Below, in pieces: positions 1 to 9,749 of a DNA stretch of 37,002 nt. A model generated the notes under the pieces. The model was not told the origin of the DNA, ran no database searches, and saw only the letters and a list, made by a program, of their open reading frames with translations. Where the stretch lies: positions 1 through 37,002 of the forward strand of contig CAMFLK010000009.1 of the NCBI GenBank assembly GCA_945957135.1, written 5' to 3'. The stretch is from an uncultured Rhodospirillales bacterium. Lineage in GTDB: Bacteria > Pseudomonadota > Alphaproteobacteria > Acetobacterales > Acetobacteraceae. The position numbers and the translations under genes are program-made. Position 1 is the first letter of the stretch, and every line of letters begins with the position of its first letter.

Positions 1-35
1 CGAGGCGATGCCGCATGTACAAACCAAACGAGCAG

Positions 36-68
36 AAGTTTTTTGGTTCTTTTTTTCAAAAAAGAACC
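36..68 (+). repeat. A/T-rich hairpin repeat, copy A1
   Basis: Perfect inverted repeat: GGTTCTTTTTT at 45-55 and AAAAAAGAACC at 58-68, preceded by AAGTTTTTT. The 32 bases from 36 to 67 are identical to the minus strand of copy A3 at 7505-7536. It lies downstream of ftsY with copy A2, so on the minus strand it may act as a terminator or mRNA 3' end. The same element in two intergenic places marks it as a dispersed chromosomal repeat rather than a one-off terminator. Confidence 0.75.
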
Positions 69-130
69 GCTTCCTTCTTGCCTTTCCCCCCTGGCCGACC
101 GGATCAAGCGCCCGGCCGGTTCGGTTCTTT

Positions 131-154
131 GCTTCTTTCCTTCAAGAAAGAAGC
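131..154 (-). terminator. hairpin repeat copy A2, probable ftsY terminator
   Basis: Inverted repeat GCTTCTTTC (131-139) and GAAAGAAGC (146-154), starting 7 bases beyond the ftsY stop codon on the minus strand. It is a shorter, diverged member of the family seen at 36-68, 7505-7538 and 7585-7622. Its position makes a transcription-end role for the dapF-mtaB-ftsY operon plausible. Confidence 0.6.
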
Positions 155-160
155 CTTGCC

Positions 161-1084
161 CTACTCCACCCCCACCAGACCGCGCGCGAACGCCACCGCC
201 TCGAACGGCCGGAGGTCGCCGGCTTGTTCGCCGACGCCGACCGCGTGGACCGGCAGGCCGAATTCTTCGGCGAGGGCGACGACGATGCCGCCGCGGGCGC
301 TGCCGTCGAGTTTGGTGACGATCAGGCCGGTGACGGCGACCATTTCGCGGAACACCTGCACTTGCTGGATGGCGTTCTGGCCGGTGGTGGCGTCGAGCAC
401 CAGCAGCACGGAGTGGGGGGCGGTGGGGTCTTGTTTGCGCAGGACGCGGATGATTTTTTCCAGTTCCTGCATCAGGGCGGATTTGTTGTGCAGGCGGCCG
501 GCGGTGTCGATCAGCAGCACGTCGGCTCCGTCGGCCCGGGCGCGGGTCAGGCTGTCGAAGGCGAGGCCGGCGGCGTCGGCGTTGGGGGGGCCGGCCATGA
601 CGGGGGCGCCGGTGCGTTCGCCCCAGATCTGGAGCTGTTCGACGGCGGCGGCGCGGAAGGTGTCGCCGGCGACGAGCACCGGGCGGAGGCCCTGTTGGGC
701 GTAGGTCTGGGCGAGCTTGCCGATGGTGGTGGTCTTGCCGGTGCCGTTGACGCCGACCACCAGGACGACGTGCGGTTTGAGGGATCGGTCGATGACCAGG
801 GGCTGGGCGACCGGGGCGAGGATGGCGGCGATTTCCTCGGCGAGGGCGGTCTTCACCTCCTCGTCCGTCACCTCGCGGCCGAAGCGGGTGCGGCGGAAGG
901 CGGCGATGACGCGGGCGGCGACGTCGGTGCCGAGATCGGCGGAGATCAGCAGGTCTTCGAGTTCCTCCAGCGCCGCGTCGTCGAGCTTGCGGCGGGTGAA
1001 CACGCCTTCGATGCCGCCGGTGATTTTGGCGGAGCTGCGGGCCAGGCCCTGCTTGAGCCGGGAGAGGAAGCCACCCAGGGCCAT
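161..1084 (-). CDS. ftsY: signal recognition particle receptor FtsY
   Basis: FtsY is the membrane-associated SRP GTPase that docks the SRP-ribosome complex at the Sec translocon during co-translational insertion. The 307-residue protein has a helical N domain (about 1-100) and an NG GTPase domain: G1 GVNGTGKTTT at 111-120, the DTFRAAA element at about 141-147, DTAGR at 193-197, and TKLDGSARGG from 257. The acidic A domain of enterobacterial FtsY is missing, as is common in alphaproteobacteria. It is the third gene of dapF-mtaB-ftsY, starting 15 bases after the mtaB stop. The ATG at 1084 gives the expected MALGGFLSRLKQGL start. Confidence 0.96.
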   Translation of the reverse strand: MALGGFLSRLKQGLARSSAKITGGIEGVFTRRKLDDAALEELEDLLISADLGTDVAARVIAAFRRTRFGREVTDEEVKTALAEEIAAILAPVAQPLVIDRSLKPHVVLVVGVNGTGKTTTIGKLAQTYAQQGLRPVLVAGDTFRAAAVEQLQIWGERTGAPVMAGPPNADAAGLAFDSLTRARADGADVLLIDTAGRLHNKSALMQELEKIIRVLRKQDPTAPHSVLLVLDATTGQNAIQQVQVFREMVAVTGLIVTKLDGSARGGIVVALAEEFGLPVHAVGVGEQAGDLRPFEAVAFARGLVGVE

Positions 1085-1099
1085 GTCAGGCGTCTCCGT

Positions 1100-2323
1100 T
1101 CACAGCGCCGTGGCGACCAGGCCTTGCGCGTCGGCGCCGGTGACGCGGGCGCGGCGGATTTCGCCGGGGGTGGCGGCGAGGCGGACGGCGGCGAAATGTT
1201 CGGTGTGGCCCGCGCTGTCGGTTTCCGCGAGCACGGAGACGTCGTGGCCGAGCAGGCCGGCGTGGAAGCGGGCGGCGGCGCGGCCGCCGGCCTCGCGCAG
1301 CCGGGCGGCGCGCTCGCGGCGGAGGGGGACGGGCACGGCGGGCATGCGGGCGGCCGGCGTGCCGGGCCGTTCGCTGTAGGGAAAGACGTGGACGAAGGGG
1401 ATGTCGGCCTCCTCCACCATGGCCAGCGTGTCGGCGAACAGGTCGTCGGTCTCGGTGGGGAAGCCGGCGATGAGGTCGGCGCCGATCGCCAGGCCCGGCC
1501 GCAGGGTGCGGGCGCGGGCGATGGCGGACAGGGCGCCGGCGCGGGAGTGGCGGCGCTTCATGCGCTTGAGGATGAGGTCGGAGCCGGCCTGGAGGGAGAG
1601 ATGCAGGTGCGGCATCAGCCGCGGTTCCTCAGCCAGCAGCCGCCACAGATCGGCGTCGATCTCCTCGGGGTCGAGCGAGGACAGGCGCAGGCGGGGCAGG
1701 TCGGGCACCAGGGCGAGCAGGCGGCGGACCATCTGGCCGAGGGTGGGCTGGCCGGGCAGGTCGGGGCCGTAGCTGGTGATATCGACGCCGGTCAGCACCA
1801 CCTCGCGATAGCCGGCGGCGACGAGGGCGCGCACCTGGGCCACCACCGCGCCGATCGGCACGGAGCGGCTGGGGCCGCGGCCGTAGGGGATGACGCAGAA
1901 GGTGCAGCGGTGGTCGCAGCCCTGCTGCACCTGCACGAAGGCGCGGGCGCGGCCGGCGAATTCGGTGACCAGATGCGCCGCCGTCTCGCGCGCCTGCATG
2001 ATGTCGGACACGGCGGAGGCGGCGCCGGGCGACCAGGATTCGGGCTTCAGCTTGTCCTCGTTGCCGAGCACCCGGGCGACGCCGGGCAGGGCGGCCCAGC
2101 GCGCCGGATCGATCTGCGCCGCGCAGCCGGTGACGACGATGGTGGCCTCGGGCCGCTCGCGATGGGCGCGGCGGATGGCCTGGCGGGCCTGGCGCTCGGC
2201 CTCGGCGGTGACGGCGCAGGTGTTGACGATGATGGTGTCGGCGAGGGCGGCGGCGTGGCCGCGCATCACCTCGCTCTCATAGGTGTTGAGCCGGCAGCCG
2301 AAGGTGAGGATATCGACGGTCAT
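1100..2323 (-). CDS. mtaB: tRNA (N6-threonylcarbamoyladenosine(37)-C2)-methylthiotransferase MtaB
   Basis: A radical-SAM methylthiotransferase that converts t6A37 to ms2t6A37 in ANN-decoding tRNAs. The 407-residue protein has the three N-terminal cluster cysteines (C10 in FGCRLN, C36 in NTCAVT, C67 in VTGCAAQ) and the radical-SAM CxxxCxxC at C136, C140 and C143, followed by CVIPYGRG. The LNTYESE motif and the lack of MiaB-type features favour MtaB over MiaB or RimO. The reading frame stays open to 2539, but the ATG at 2323 fits the family start ([13 protein letters not shown]) and overlaps the dapF stop by four bases (ATGA), which indicates translational coupling. Confidence 0.93.
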   Translation of the reverse strand: MTVDILTFGCRLNTYESEVMRGHAAALADTIIVNTCAVTAEAERQARQAIRRAHRERPEATIVVTGCAAQIDPARWAALPGVARVLGNEDKLKPESWSPGAASAVSDIMQARETAAHLVTEFAGRARAFVQVQQGCDHRCTFCVIPYGRGPSRSVPIGAVVAQVRALVAAGYREVVLTGVDITSYGPDLPGQPTLGQMVRRLLALVPDLPRLRLSSLDPEEIDADLWRLLAEEPRLMPHLHLSLQAGSDLILKRMKRRHSRAGALSAIARARTLRPGLAIGADLIAGFPTETDDLFADTLAMVEEADIPFVHVFPYSERPGTPAARMPAVPVPLRRERAARLREAGGRAAARFHAGLLGHDVSVLAETDSAGHTEHFAAVRLAATPGEIRRARVTGADAQGLVATAL

Positions 2324-3156
2324 GCCGGGTACGCGTCGAGGTCGAGCGTGCCGCGGAAGGCGACCACGGCCGGGCCGGTCATCAGCACATGCCCGTCCTC
2401 GCGCCAGACGATTTCCAGTTCGCCACCATCGGCGACGATGGTCACGGCCCGGCCGCACAGGCCGCGACGGGCGGCGTTGACGGCAGCGGCGCAGGCGCCG
2501 GAGCCGCAGGCGCGGGTGAGGCCGGCGGTGCGTTCCCACACGCGCAGGCGCAGGCGGTCCGGGGCGAGGAGTTGCGCGAAGCCGATATTGGCGCGCTCGG
2601 GAAACAGGGGCGCGTGTTCCAGGCGCGGGCCGATGGTCTCGATGTCGAGCGCCGCGAGGTCGTCCACGAAGAAGGTGGCGTGCGGGTTGCCCATCGACAG
2701 GGCGGCGGGGTCGCGCACCGGCCCTTCGGCGAGATCGAGATGCAGCGTGTCGGCTTCACGGGACAGCGGCACGTCGCGCCAGCCCAGCGCAGGCGGGCCC
2801 ATGTCCACCTGGACCCGGCCATCCTGCAGCAGGTCGGCGACCAGGTTGCCGGCGGCGGTGCGGATCACCTGGTGGGGCCGGCCGTCGCCGGCCGACAGAA
2901 GGGTGGCGACGCAGCGCGTGGCGTTGCCGCAGGCCCCGGCCTCCGCCCCGTCGGGATTGCGGATGCGCATCAGCGCGTCCGCCCCGCTGCCCGGCGGCGC
3001 CGGCTCGATGGTGATGAACTGGTCGCAGCCCACGCCCGAGCGCCGGTCGGCGATGGCGGCGGCGCGGGCTTGGGTCAGGCCGAGCGGGGAAGCGCGTTCG
3101 TCGAAGATGACGAAATCGTTCCCGCAGCCGTGCATCTTGACGAAATCGGCCCTCAT
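2320..3156 (-). CDS. dapF: diaminopimelate epimerase DapF
   Basis: DapF interconverts LL- and meso-diaminopimelate for lysine and peptidoglycan synthesis in the cytoplasm. The 278-residue protein starts [15 protein letters not shown], the usual family start. It carries both catalytic cysteines: C76 in GACGNATRC and C217 in [11 protein letters not shown]. The upstream open frame to 3540 runs into rpmI on the other strand and is not supported. It is first in the minus-strand operon dapF-mtaB-ftsY and is divergent from rpmI-rplT. Confidence 0.95.
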   Translation of the reverse strand: MRADFVKMHGCGNDFVIFDERASPLGLTQARAAAIADRRSGVGCDQFITIEPAPPGSGADALMRIRNPDGAEAGACGNATRCVATLLSAGDGRPHQVIRTAAGNLVADLLQDGRVQVDMGPPALGWRDVPLSREADTLHLDLAEGPVRDPAALSMGNPHATFFVDDLAALDIETIGPRLEHAPLFPERANIGFAQLLAPDRLRLRVWERTAGLTRACGSGACAAAVNAARRGLCGRAVTIVADGGELEIVWREDGHVLMTGPAVVAFRGTLDLDAYPA

Positions 3157-3201
3157 GCGCGCGCTTATAGGTGGTGATGCGCCCGGCACAAAGCGCCGGC
3201 C

Positions 3202-3230
3202 TTGCATGGGGGATACGCCGCCGGTATAAG
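3202..3230 (+). promoter_or_regulatory. sigma-70-like promoter for rpmI-rplT
   Basis: A TTGCAT hexamer (3202-3207) and a TATAAG hexamer (3225-3230) are separated by exactly 17 bases. They lie about 90 bases upstream of rpmI in the dapF-rpmI divergent region. infC, which often precedes rpmI, is absent, so this ribosomal protein operon needs its own promoter here. The leader of about 80 bases could hold an L20-type autoregulatory structure, but I did not identify one. Confidence 0.6.
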
Positions 3231-3318
3231 CCCGCCCTCTTGTCTGCGCGCCGGGCCTGTGGGGCATGCCCGGCCGCGACCGCCTGCGTTTCGCGGGCAC
3301 CATCCATAGGAGACCCAA

Positions 3319-3522
3319 ATGCCCAAGATGAAGACGAAGTCTTCTGTGAAGAAGCGCTTCAAGATCACCGCCACCGGCAAGGTGCTGGCGGGCCCCGGCA
3401 ACAAGCGCCACGGCCTGATCAACCGCCCGCAGAAGATGAAGCGGCAGAACCGCGGCAGCCAGACGCTGACCCATGCTGACGGGCTGACCGTCAAGCAGTG
3501 GGCGCCGTACGGTCTGGGTTGA
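3319..3522 (+). CDS. rpmI: 50S ribosomal protein L35
   Basis: A 67-residue basic protein starting [15 protein letters not shown], with the L35 signature [16 protein letters not shown]. Length and sequence are typical of alphaproteobacterial bL35, a structural protein of the large subunit. An AGGAG ribosome binding site lies at 3309-3313. It is followed after 11 bases by rplT in the usual rpmI-rplT order. Confidence 0.97.
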   Translation: MPKMKTKSSVKKRFKITATGKVLAGPGNKRHGLINRPQKMKRQNRGSQTLTHADGLTVKQWAPYGLG

Positions 3523-3533
3523 GGAGGTAGAGC

Positions 3534-3890
3534 ATGGCACGCGTCAAGCGGGGCACCACCACCCACGCCCGCCACAAGAAGGTTCTCGACCAGTCCAAGG
3601 GCTTCATCGGCCGGTCGTCCACCAATTACCGCATCGCGCTGGAGCGGCTCGAGAAGTCGCTGCAATACGCCTATCGCGACCGCCGGGTGAAGAAGCGCGA
3701 GTTCCGCGGCCTGTGGATCCAGCGCATCAACGCCGCGGTGCGCGAGCACGGGCTGACCTATTCGCGCTTCATCGCCGGGCTGAAGGGTGCCGGCATCGAG
3801 ATGGACCGCAAGGTGCTGGCCGCCATCGCGTTCGACGACCCCGCGAGCTTTGGCGAGATCGTCAAGAAGGTGCAGGCCGCCCTGGCCTGA
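3534..3890 (+). CDS. rplT: 50S ribosomal protein L20
   Basis: A 118-residue basic protein starting [16 protein letters not shown], with the L20 core [12 protein letters not shown] and the conserved [14 protein letters not shown]. bL20 is an early-assembly 23S rRNA binding protein and, in several bacteria, a translational repressor of its own operon. A GAGGAGG-like ribosome binding site precedes the ATG. The gene ends 33 bases before an intrinsic terminator at 3921-3951. Confidence 0.97.
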   Translation: MARVKRGTTTHARHKKVLDQSKGFIGRSSTNYRIALERLEKSLQYAYRDRRVKKREFRGLWIQRINAAVREHGLTYSRFIAGLKGAGIEMDRKVLAAIAFDDPASFGEIVKKVQAALA

Positions 3891-3920
3891 TCCCGCCGCA
3901 CGGCATCCAGGATCAAACGC

Positions 3921-3951
3921 AAAGGGCCGCCCGCACCGGGCGGCCCTTTTT
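3921..3951 (+). terminator. intrinsic terminator or attenuator between rplT and pheS
   Basis: GGGCCGCCCG (3924-3933) pairs with CGGGCGGCCC (3937-3946) across a three-base loop and is followed by five T residues (3947-3951). The hairpin ends only about 6-16 bases before the possible pheS starts. It therefore either ends the ribosomal operon or attenuates read-through into pheST. Confidence 0.85.
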
Positions 3952-3966
3952 CGCGAGATGGACACG

Positions 3967-5028
3967 ATGAGCGACGATCTCCAGACCATCCAGGCCGACA
4001 CCGAAACCGCGCTGGCCGCCGCCTCCGATCTGCGCGCTTGGGACGCGGTGCGCGTCGCCGTGCTGGGCAAGAACGGCACGCTGACCCAGAAGCTGAAGGA
4101 GCTCGCCGCCGTTCCGCCGGAGCAGAAGCGCGAGCGGGGCGCGGCGCTGAACCGGTTGAAGGACTCGCTCGCCGCGGTGATCGAGGCGCGGCGGACGGCG
4201 CTGGAGGAAGCGGCGCTGGACGCAAGGCTTTCCGCCGAGCGCATGGATGTCACCCTGCCGCCGCCGCCGCGCTCCACCGGGCTGATCCACCCGATCAGCC
4301 GCACGGCGGAGGAGATGGCGGCGATCTTCGGCGCCATGGGCTTCGCCATCGCCGAAGGGCCGGACGTCGAGGACGACTGGCGCAATTTCGGCGCGCTGAA
4401 CATCCCCGCCCACCACTCCGCGCGCGAGGACATGGACACGTTCTACCTCGCCGCCGAAGGCCGCCGGCCGGTGCTGCGCACCCACACCTCGCCGGTGCAG
4501 ATCCGCACCATGCTGGGCCAGGAGCCGCCGATCCGCGTCATCGTGCCCGGCCGCACCTATCGCGCCGACCACGACGCCACCCACTCCCCGATGTTCCACC
4601 AGGTGGAGGGGCTGGTGATCGACCGCGACATCACGCTCGGCCACCTCAAGGGCTGCCTGATCGACTTCCTGCGCGCCTTCTTCGGCATCACCACCCTGCC
4701 GGTGCGCTTCCGCGCCAGCTACTTCCCCTTCACCGAACCCTCGATGGAGGTGGATATCGGCTGGAACCGCCGCACCGGCGAGCTGGGCAGCGGCGGCGAC
4801 TGGCTGGAAATCCTGGGCAGCGGCATGGTGCACGCGAAGGTGCTGGCCAATTGCGGCATCGACCCGCGGGTGTGGCAGGGCTTCGCCTTCGGGATGGGGA
4901 TCGAGCGGGTGACCATGCTCAAGCACGGCATCCCCGATCTCCGGCCGTTCTACGACAGCGACCTGCGCTGGCTGCGCCATTACGGCTTCAACCCGCTGGC
5001 TCCGGCCACGCTGCACGAGGGGGTGTGA
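3967..5028 (+). CDS. pheS: phenylalanine--tRNA ligase alpha subunit
   Basis: Catalytic alpha subunit of the (alpha-beta)2 class II phenylalanyl-tRNA synthetase. The 353-residue protein has an N-terminal coiled-coil tRNA-binding arm (about 1-90) and the class II core, with [11 protein letters not shown] as motif 2 region, [16 protein letters not shown], and [11 protein letters not shown] near the C-terminus as motif 3. ATG codons at 3958 and 3967 are both possible. I prefer 3967 (MSDDLQTIQ) because GAG at 3955-3957 is then at a usable distance. pheT follows after 3 bases. Confidence 0.95.
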   Translation: MSDDLQTIQADTETALAAASDLRAWDAVRVAVLGKNGTLTQKLKELAAVPPEQKRERGAALNRLKDSLAAVIEARRTALEEAALDARLSAERMDVTLPPPPRSTGLIHPISRTAEEMAAIFGAMGFAIAEGPDVEDDWRNFGALNIPAHHSAREDMDTFYLAAEGRRPVLRTHTSPVQIRTMLGQEPPIRVIVPGRTYRADHDATHSPMFHQVEGLVIDRDITLGHLKGCLIDFLRAFFGITTLPVRFRASYFPFTEPSMEVDIGWNRRTGELGSGGDWLEILGSGMVHAKVLANCGIDPRVWQGFAFGMGIERVTMLKHGIPDLRPFYDSDLRWLRHYGFNPLAPATLHEGV

Positions 5029-5031
5029 GCG

Positions 5032-7491
5032 ATGAAGTTCACCCTGTCCTGGCTGAAGACGCATCTGCGCACCGAGGCCTCGCTCACCGAGATCACGGAC
5101 ACGCTGACCCGCATCGGGCTGGAGCTGGAGGGGGTGGAGGACCGCGCCGCCGCGCTGGCGCCGTTCCGCATCGCCCATGTGGTCGAGGCGGTGCAGCACC
5201 CCAACGCCGACCGGCTGCGCGCCTGCAAGGTGGATACCGGCGCGGGCATCGTCTCCGTGGTGTGCGGTGCGCCGAACGCGCGGGCGGGCATGAAGGCGGT
5301 GTTCGCGCCGCCGGGCGCCTTCATCCCCGGCACCGGCATCACCCTCGCGGTGGGCAACATCCGCGGCGTGGAGAGCGCGGGCATGCTGCTCTCCGCGCGG
5401 GAGATGGGGCTGGGCAACGACCATGACGGCATCATGGATTTGCCGGCGGACGCGCCGGTGGGCACGCAATATGCCGCCTGGGCCGGGATCGACGATCCCG
5501 TCATCGACATCGCCGTGACCCCCAACCGGGGCGACGCGCTGTCGGTGCGCGGGGTGGCGCGCGACCTCGCCGCCGCCGGGCTGGGCGTGCTGGAACCCTT
5601 CGCCCCCGCGCCGGTGCCGGCCAGCTTCGCGAGCCCGGTGCGCTGGGCGGTGGAATGGCCCGAGGCATGCCCCTGGGTGCTCGGCCGCACCATCCGTGGC
5701 GTGAAGAACGGCCCCAGCCCGCGCTGGCTGCAGGACCGGCTGATCGCCATCGGCCTGCGCCCGATCAACGCGCTGGTCGATATGACCAACTTCTTCACCA
5801 TCGATCTCGGCCGTCCGCTGCACGTGTTCGACGCCGACAAGGTGCAGGGCGGCGTGCTCACCTTCCGCCGTGGCGCCGGCGAGAGCTTCCGCGCGCTGAA
5901 CGGGCGCGACTACACGGCGAGCACCGAGGATTGCGTGATCGCCGATGCCGCCGGCGTGCAGTCGCTGGCCGGCATCATGGGCGGCGAGGCCACCGGCAGC
6001 GACGACGCGACCACCAGCGTGTTCATCGAATGCGCGCTGTTCGACCCGGTGCGCGTGGCGCTGTCCGGCCGCGCCCACCAGATCCATTCCGACGCCCGCG
6101 CCCGCTTCGAACGCGGCATCGACCCCGCCTTGCTGCCGGCCGCCCTGGAAGCCGCCACGCGCATGGTGATCGAACTGTGCGGCGGCGAGGCGAGTGAGGT
6201 GGTCGGCGCCGGCGCCGAACCCGCCTGGCAGCGCACGGCGGCGATGCGCTACGCCCGGCTCGCCAGCTTCGGCGGGCTGGACGTGCCGCCCGACGAGGCG
6301 GTGTCCAGCCTGGAGCGGCTGGGCTTCGCGGTGGTGGAGCGCGGCAATGCCGGGGTGCGCGTCGCCGTTCCCTCCTGGCGCAACGACATTGCCGGCGGCA
6401 CCGCGCTCGATCCCTGGCCCGAATTGCCCGAGGAAAAATCCGCCACCGCCGCCGAGGGCCGCGCCGAGATCGAGCCGGAATCCGACCTGATCGAGGAAGT
6501 GCTGCGCCTGCGCGGGCTGGACAGCGTGCCGCCCGTCTCGCTGCCGGTGAACGGCGCCGTGCCGCTCGCCACGCTGACGCCGCGCCAGACCCGCGCGGCG
6601 CTCGCCCGCCGCACGCTCGCGGAAGCGGGCCTCGCCGAATGCGTCACCTTCAGCTTCACGGACCGGGCCAAGGCCGCGCTGTTCGGCCCGGTGCCGGACT
6701 CGCTGCGCGTGGCCAACCCGATCGCCGCCGATCTCGACCAGATGCGCCCCACCCCGCTGGCCACCCTGGCCCAGGCGGCCCAGCGCAACGCCGCGCGCGG
6801 CTGGCCGGATGGCGGGCTGTTCGAAATCGGCCCCGGCTTCCTGGAAGGCCCGTCCCAGCGCGTGGTCGCCGCCGGGCTGCGCACCGGCCAGACGCCGCGC
6901 CACTGGGCCTCCCCCGCCCGCGCCATGGACGCGATGGACGCCAAGGCCGATATCTGGTCCGTCCTCGCCGCGCTCGGCGTGCCGATGGAGGCGCTGACCG
7001 TCACCGCCGATGCGCCGGGCTTCTACCACCCCGGCCGCTCCGGCACCGTGCGCCAGGGGCCGAAGACCGTGCTCGCCACCTTCGGCGCCCTGCACCCGCG
7101 CGTGCTCGCCGCGCTGGATCTGACCGGCCCGGCCGTCGCCTTCGAAATCTTCCTCGACGAGGTGGCGGACCCCAAGCGCCGCCGCCGCGCCGCGCCGGAC
7201 CTGCCGGCCTTCCAGCCGGTGCGGCGCGACTTCGCCTTCCTGGTGGACGCCGCCACCCCCGCCGAATCCGTGCTGCGCGCCGCCCGTGGCGCCGAGCGCG
7301 CCCTGATCGCCGGCGTCGCGCTGTTCGACGCCTATGCCGGCGACAAGCTGGAACCCGGCCGCAAATCGCTCGGCGTCGAGGTGGTGTTCCAGCCGCGCGA
7401 ACGCACGCTGACCGATGCGGAGATCGAGGCAGCCTGCGCCAAGGTGGTCGCCGCGGTGGCGAAGGCGACGGGGGCGCAGTTGCGGAATTGA
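5032..7491 (+). CDS. pheT: phenylalanine--tRNA ligase beta subunit
   Basis: Beta subunit of phenylalanyl-tRNA synthetase, 819 residues, starting MKFTLSWLKTHL. The order is the usual one: N-terminal B1 domain, EMAP/OB-type tRNA-binding domain (HVVEAVQHPNADRLRACKVD), B3/B4 editing domain (about 200-400), B5 domain, catalytic-like core, and a C-terminal anticodon-binding domain (LPAFQPVRRDFAFLVD through ERTLTDAEI). It is coupled to pheS. A hairpin repeat lies about 15 bases beyond the stop. Confidence 0.96.
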   Translation: MKFTLSWLKTHLRTEASLTEITDTLTRIGLELEGVEDRAAALAPFRIAHVVEAVQHPNADRLRACKVDTGAGIVSVVCGAPNARAGMKAVFAPPGAFIPGTGITLAVGNIRGVESAGMLLSAREMGLGNDHDGIMDLPADAPVGTQYAAWAGIDDPVIDIAVTPNRGDALSVRGVARDLAAAGLGVLEPFAPAPVPASFASPVRWAVEWPEACPWVLGRTIRGVKNGPSPRWLQDRLIAIGLRPINALVDMTNFFTIDLGRPLHVFDADKVQGGVLTFRRGAGESFRALNGRDYTASTEDCVIADAAGVQSLAGIMGGEATGSDDATTSVFIECALFDPVRVALSGRAHQIHSDARARFERGIDPALLPAALEAATRMVIELCGGEASEVVGAGAEPAWQRTAAMRYARLASFGGLDVPPDEAVSSLERLGFAVVERGNAGVRVAVPSWRNDIAGGTALDPWPELPEEKSATAAEGRAEIEPESDLIEEVLRLRGLDSVPPVSLPVNGAVPLATLTPRQTRAALARRTLAEAGLAECVTFSFTDRAKAALFGPVPDSLRVANPIAADLDQMRPTPLATLAQAAQRNAARGWPDGGLFEIGPGFLEGPSQRVVAAGLRTGQTPRHWASPARAMDAMDAKADIWSVLAALGVPMEALTVTADAPGFYHPGRSGTVRQGPKTVLATFGALHPRVLAALDLTGPAVAFEIFLDEVADPKRRRRAAPDLPAFQPVRRDFAFLVDAATPAESVLRAARGAERALIAGVALFDAYAGDKLEPGRKSLGVEVVFQPRERTLTDAEIEAACAKVVAAVAKATGAQLRN

Positions 7492-7504
7492 AGGAAGGAA
7501 GTGC

Positions 7505-7538
7505 GTTCTTTTTTGAAAAAAAGAACCAAAAAACTTTT
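7505..7538 (-). repeat. A/T-rich hairpin repeat, copy A3 (inverted relative to A1)
   Basis: GTTCTTTTTT (7505-7514) and AAAAAAAGAAC (7516-7526) form a hairpin followed by CAAAAAACTTTT. The minus strand is identical to copy A1 (36-67) over 32 bases. It lies 13 bases after the pheT stop and could serve as the pheST terminator. It faces copy A4 head to head about 60 bases away. Confidence 0.75.
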
Positions 7539-7584
7539 ATCTGTTGAAGACGAGCCTCGGCGCTGCCGTACGAAGGATAACGAG

Positions 7585-7622
7585 CAAAAGTCTTTTTGCT
7601 TCTTTTTCTTCAGAAAAAGAAG
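7585..7622 (+). repeat. A/T-rich hairpin repeat, copy A4
   Basis: CTTCTTTTTC (7599-7608) pairs with GAAAAAGAAG (7613-7622), preceded by AAAAGTCTTTTTG. The upstream context (AACGAGCAAAAGT) matches that of copy A1 (AACGAGCAGAAGT), so the repeat unit extends beyond the hairpin. It lies 39 bases upstream of lepA and so would be in the lepA leader if transcription starts earlier. Confidence 0.7.
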
Positions 7623-7661
7623 ATTCTTCCTTTCTCCCCTCAAACCCCCTATCTCCGCCCC

Positions 7662-9467
<1,806 letters not shown>

Positions 9468-9473
9468 CCCGGC

Positions 9474-9501
9474 TTGCGCCGCCCCCTTTCGCTGCTATGT
9501 T
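9474..9501 (+). promoter_or_regulatory. tRNA-Ser promoter
   Basis: TTGCGC (9474-9479) and TATGTT (9496-9501) are 16 bases apart. The mature tRNA 5' end lies 11 bases further on, as expected for a stable RNA promoter. Confidence 0.55.
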
Positions 9502-9512
9502 CCGCCCCTGCC

Positions 9513-9602
9513 GGAGAGATGGCCGAGCGGCTTAAGGCGCACGCTTGGAAAGCGTGTGTACGTGCAAGCGTACCGAGGGTTCGAATCCCTCTCTCTCCGC
9601 CA
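9513..9602 (+). tRNA. tRNA-Ser (anticodon GGA)
   Basis: A 90-base class II tRNA. The acceptor stem is GGAGAGA (9513-9519) with TCTCTCC (9592-9598), discriminator G and encoded CCA (9600-9602). The anticodon stem CACGC/GCGTG encloses TTGGAAA, giving anticodon GGA at 9547-9549 for UCC/UCU codons. A long variable arm follows, then a GGTTCGAATCC T-loop. The last 14 bases recur at 30385-30398, so the 3' end is an integration target and insertion left the tRNA intact. Confidence 0.97.
9589..9602 (+). other. attL core of the genomic island
   Basis: CTCTCTCTCCGCCA at the tRNA-Ser 3' end is repeated exactly at 30385-30398. Both copies are followed by a similar AACCCC run. A tyrosine integrase starts 148 bases downstream. 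Tyrosine recombinases of this class commonly use tRNA 3' ends as attB. Confidence 0.7.
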
Positions 9603-9711
9603 GAACCCCCTTCATATGGCTTCGTATTCCTTCGAAAATCTGCGCCTTATCAAGCGATTGCGTGAAATATCCCTTCGCGTCCCTTCGCCATTGACCGCAT
9701 AAATTCGCAAC

Positions 9712-9737
9712 TTTATTGTGGGCTGAATTGTTGGCTA
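9712..9737 (+). promoter_or_regulatory. arm-type integrase site-like repeats, left
   Basis: Two tandem related words, TATTGTGGGCTG and AATTGTTGGCTA, lie between the tRNA and the integrase. TTGTGGGCTG at 9716-9725 recurs exactly at 30316-30325, just inside the right end. I infer these to be arm-type binding sites of the DUF4102 domain. Confidence 0.45.
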
Positions 9738-9749
9738 GGAAGCCCCACC

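Noticed and set aside
8-3229. Very long plus-strand open frame (about 1,070 codons) opposite ftsY-mtaB-dapF
   Set aside because: Antisense shadow of three recognisable genes. Composition is Gly/Ala/Asp-rich with no domain, as expected for the complement of high-GC coding DNA.
3913-7095. Long minus-strand open frame opposite pheS-pheT
   Set aside because: Antisense shadow. Low-complexity His/Gly/Ala/Arg sequence with no recognisable domain.
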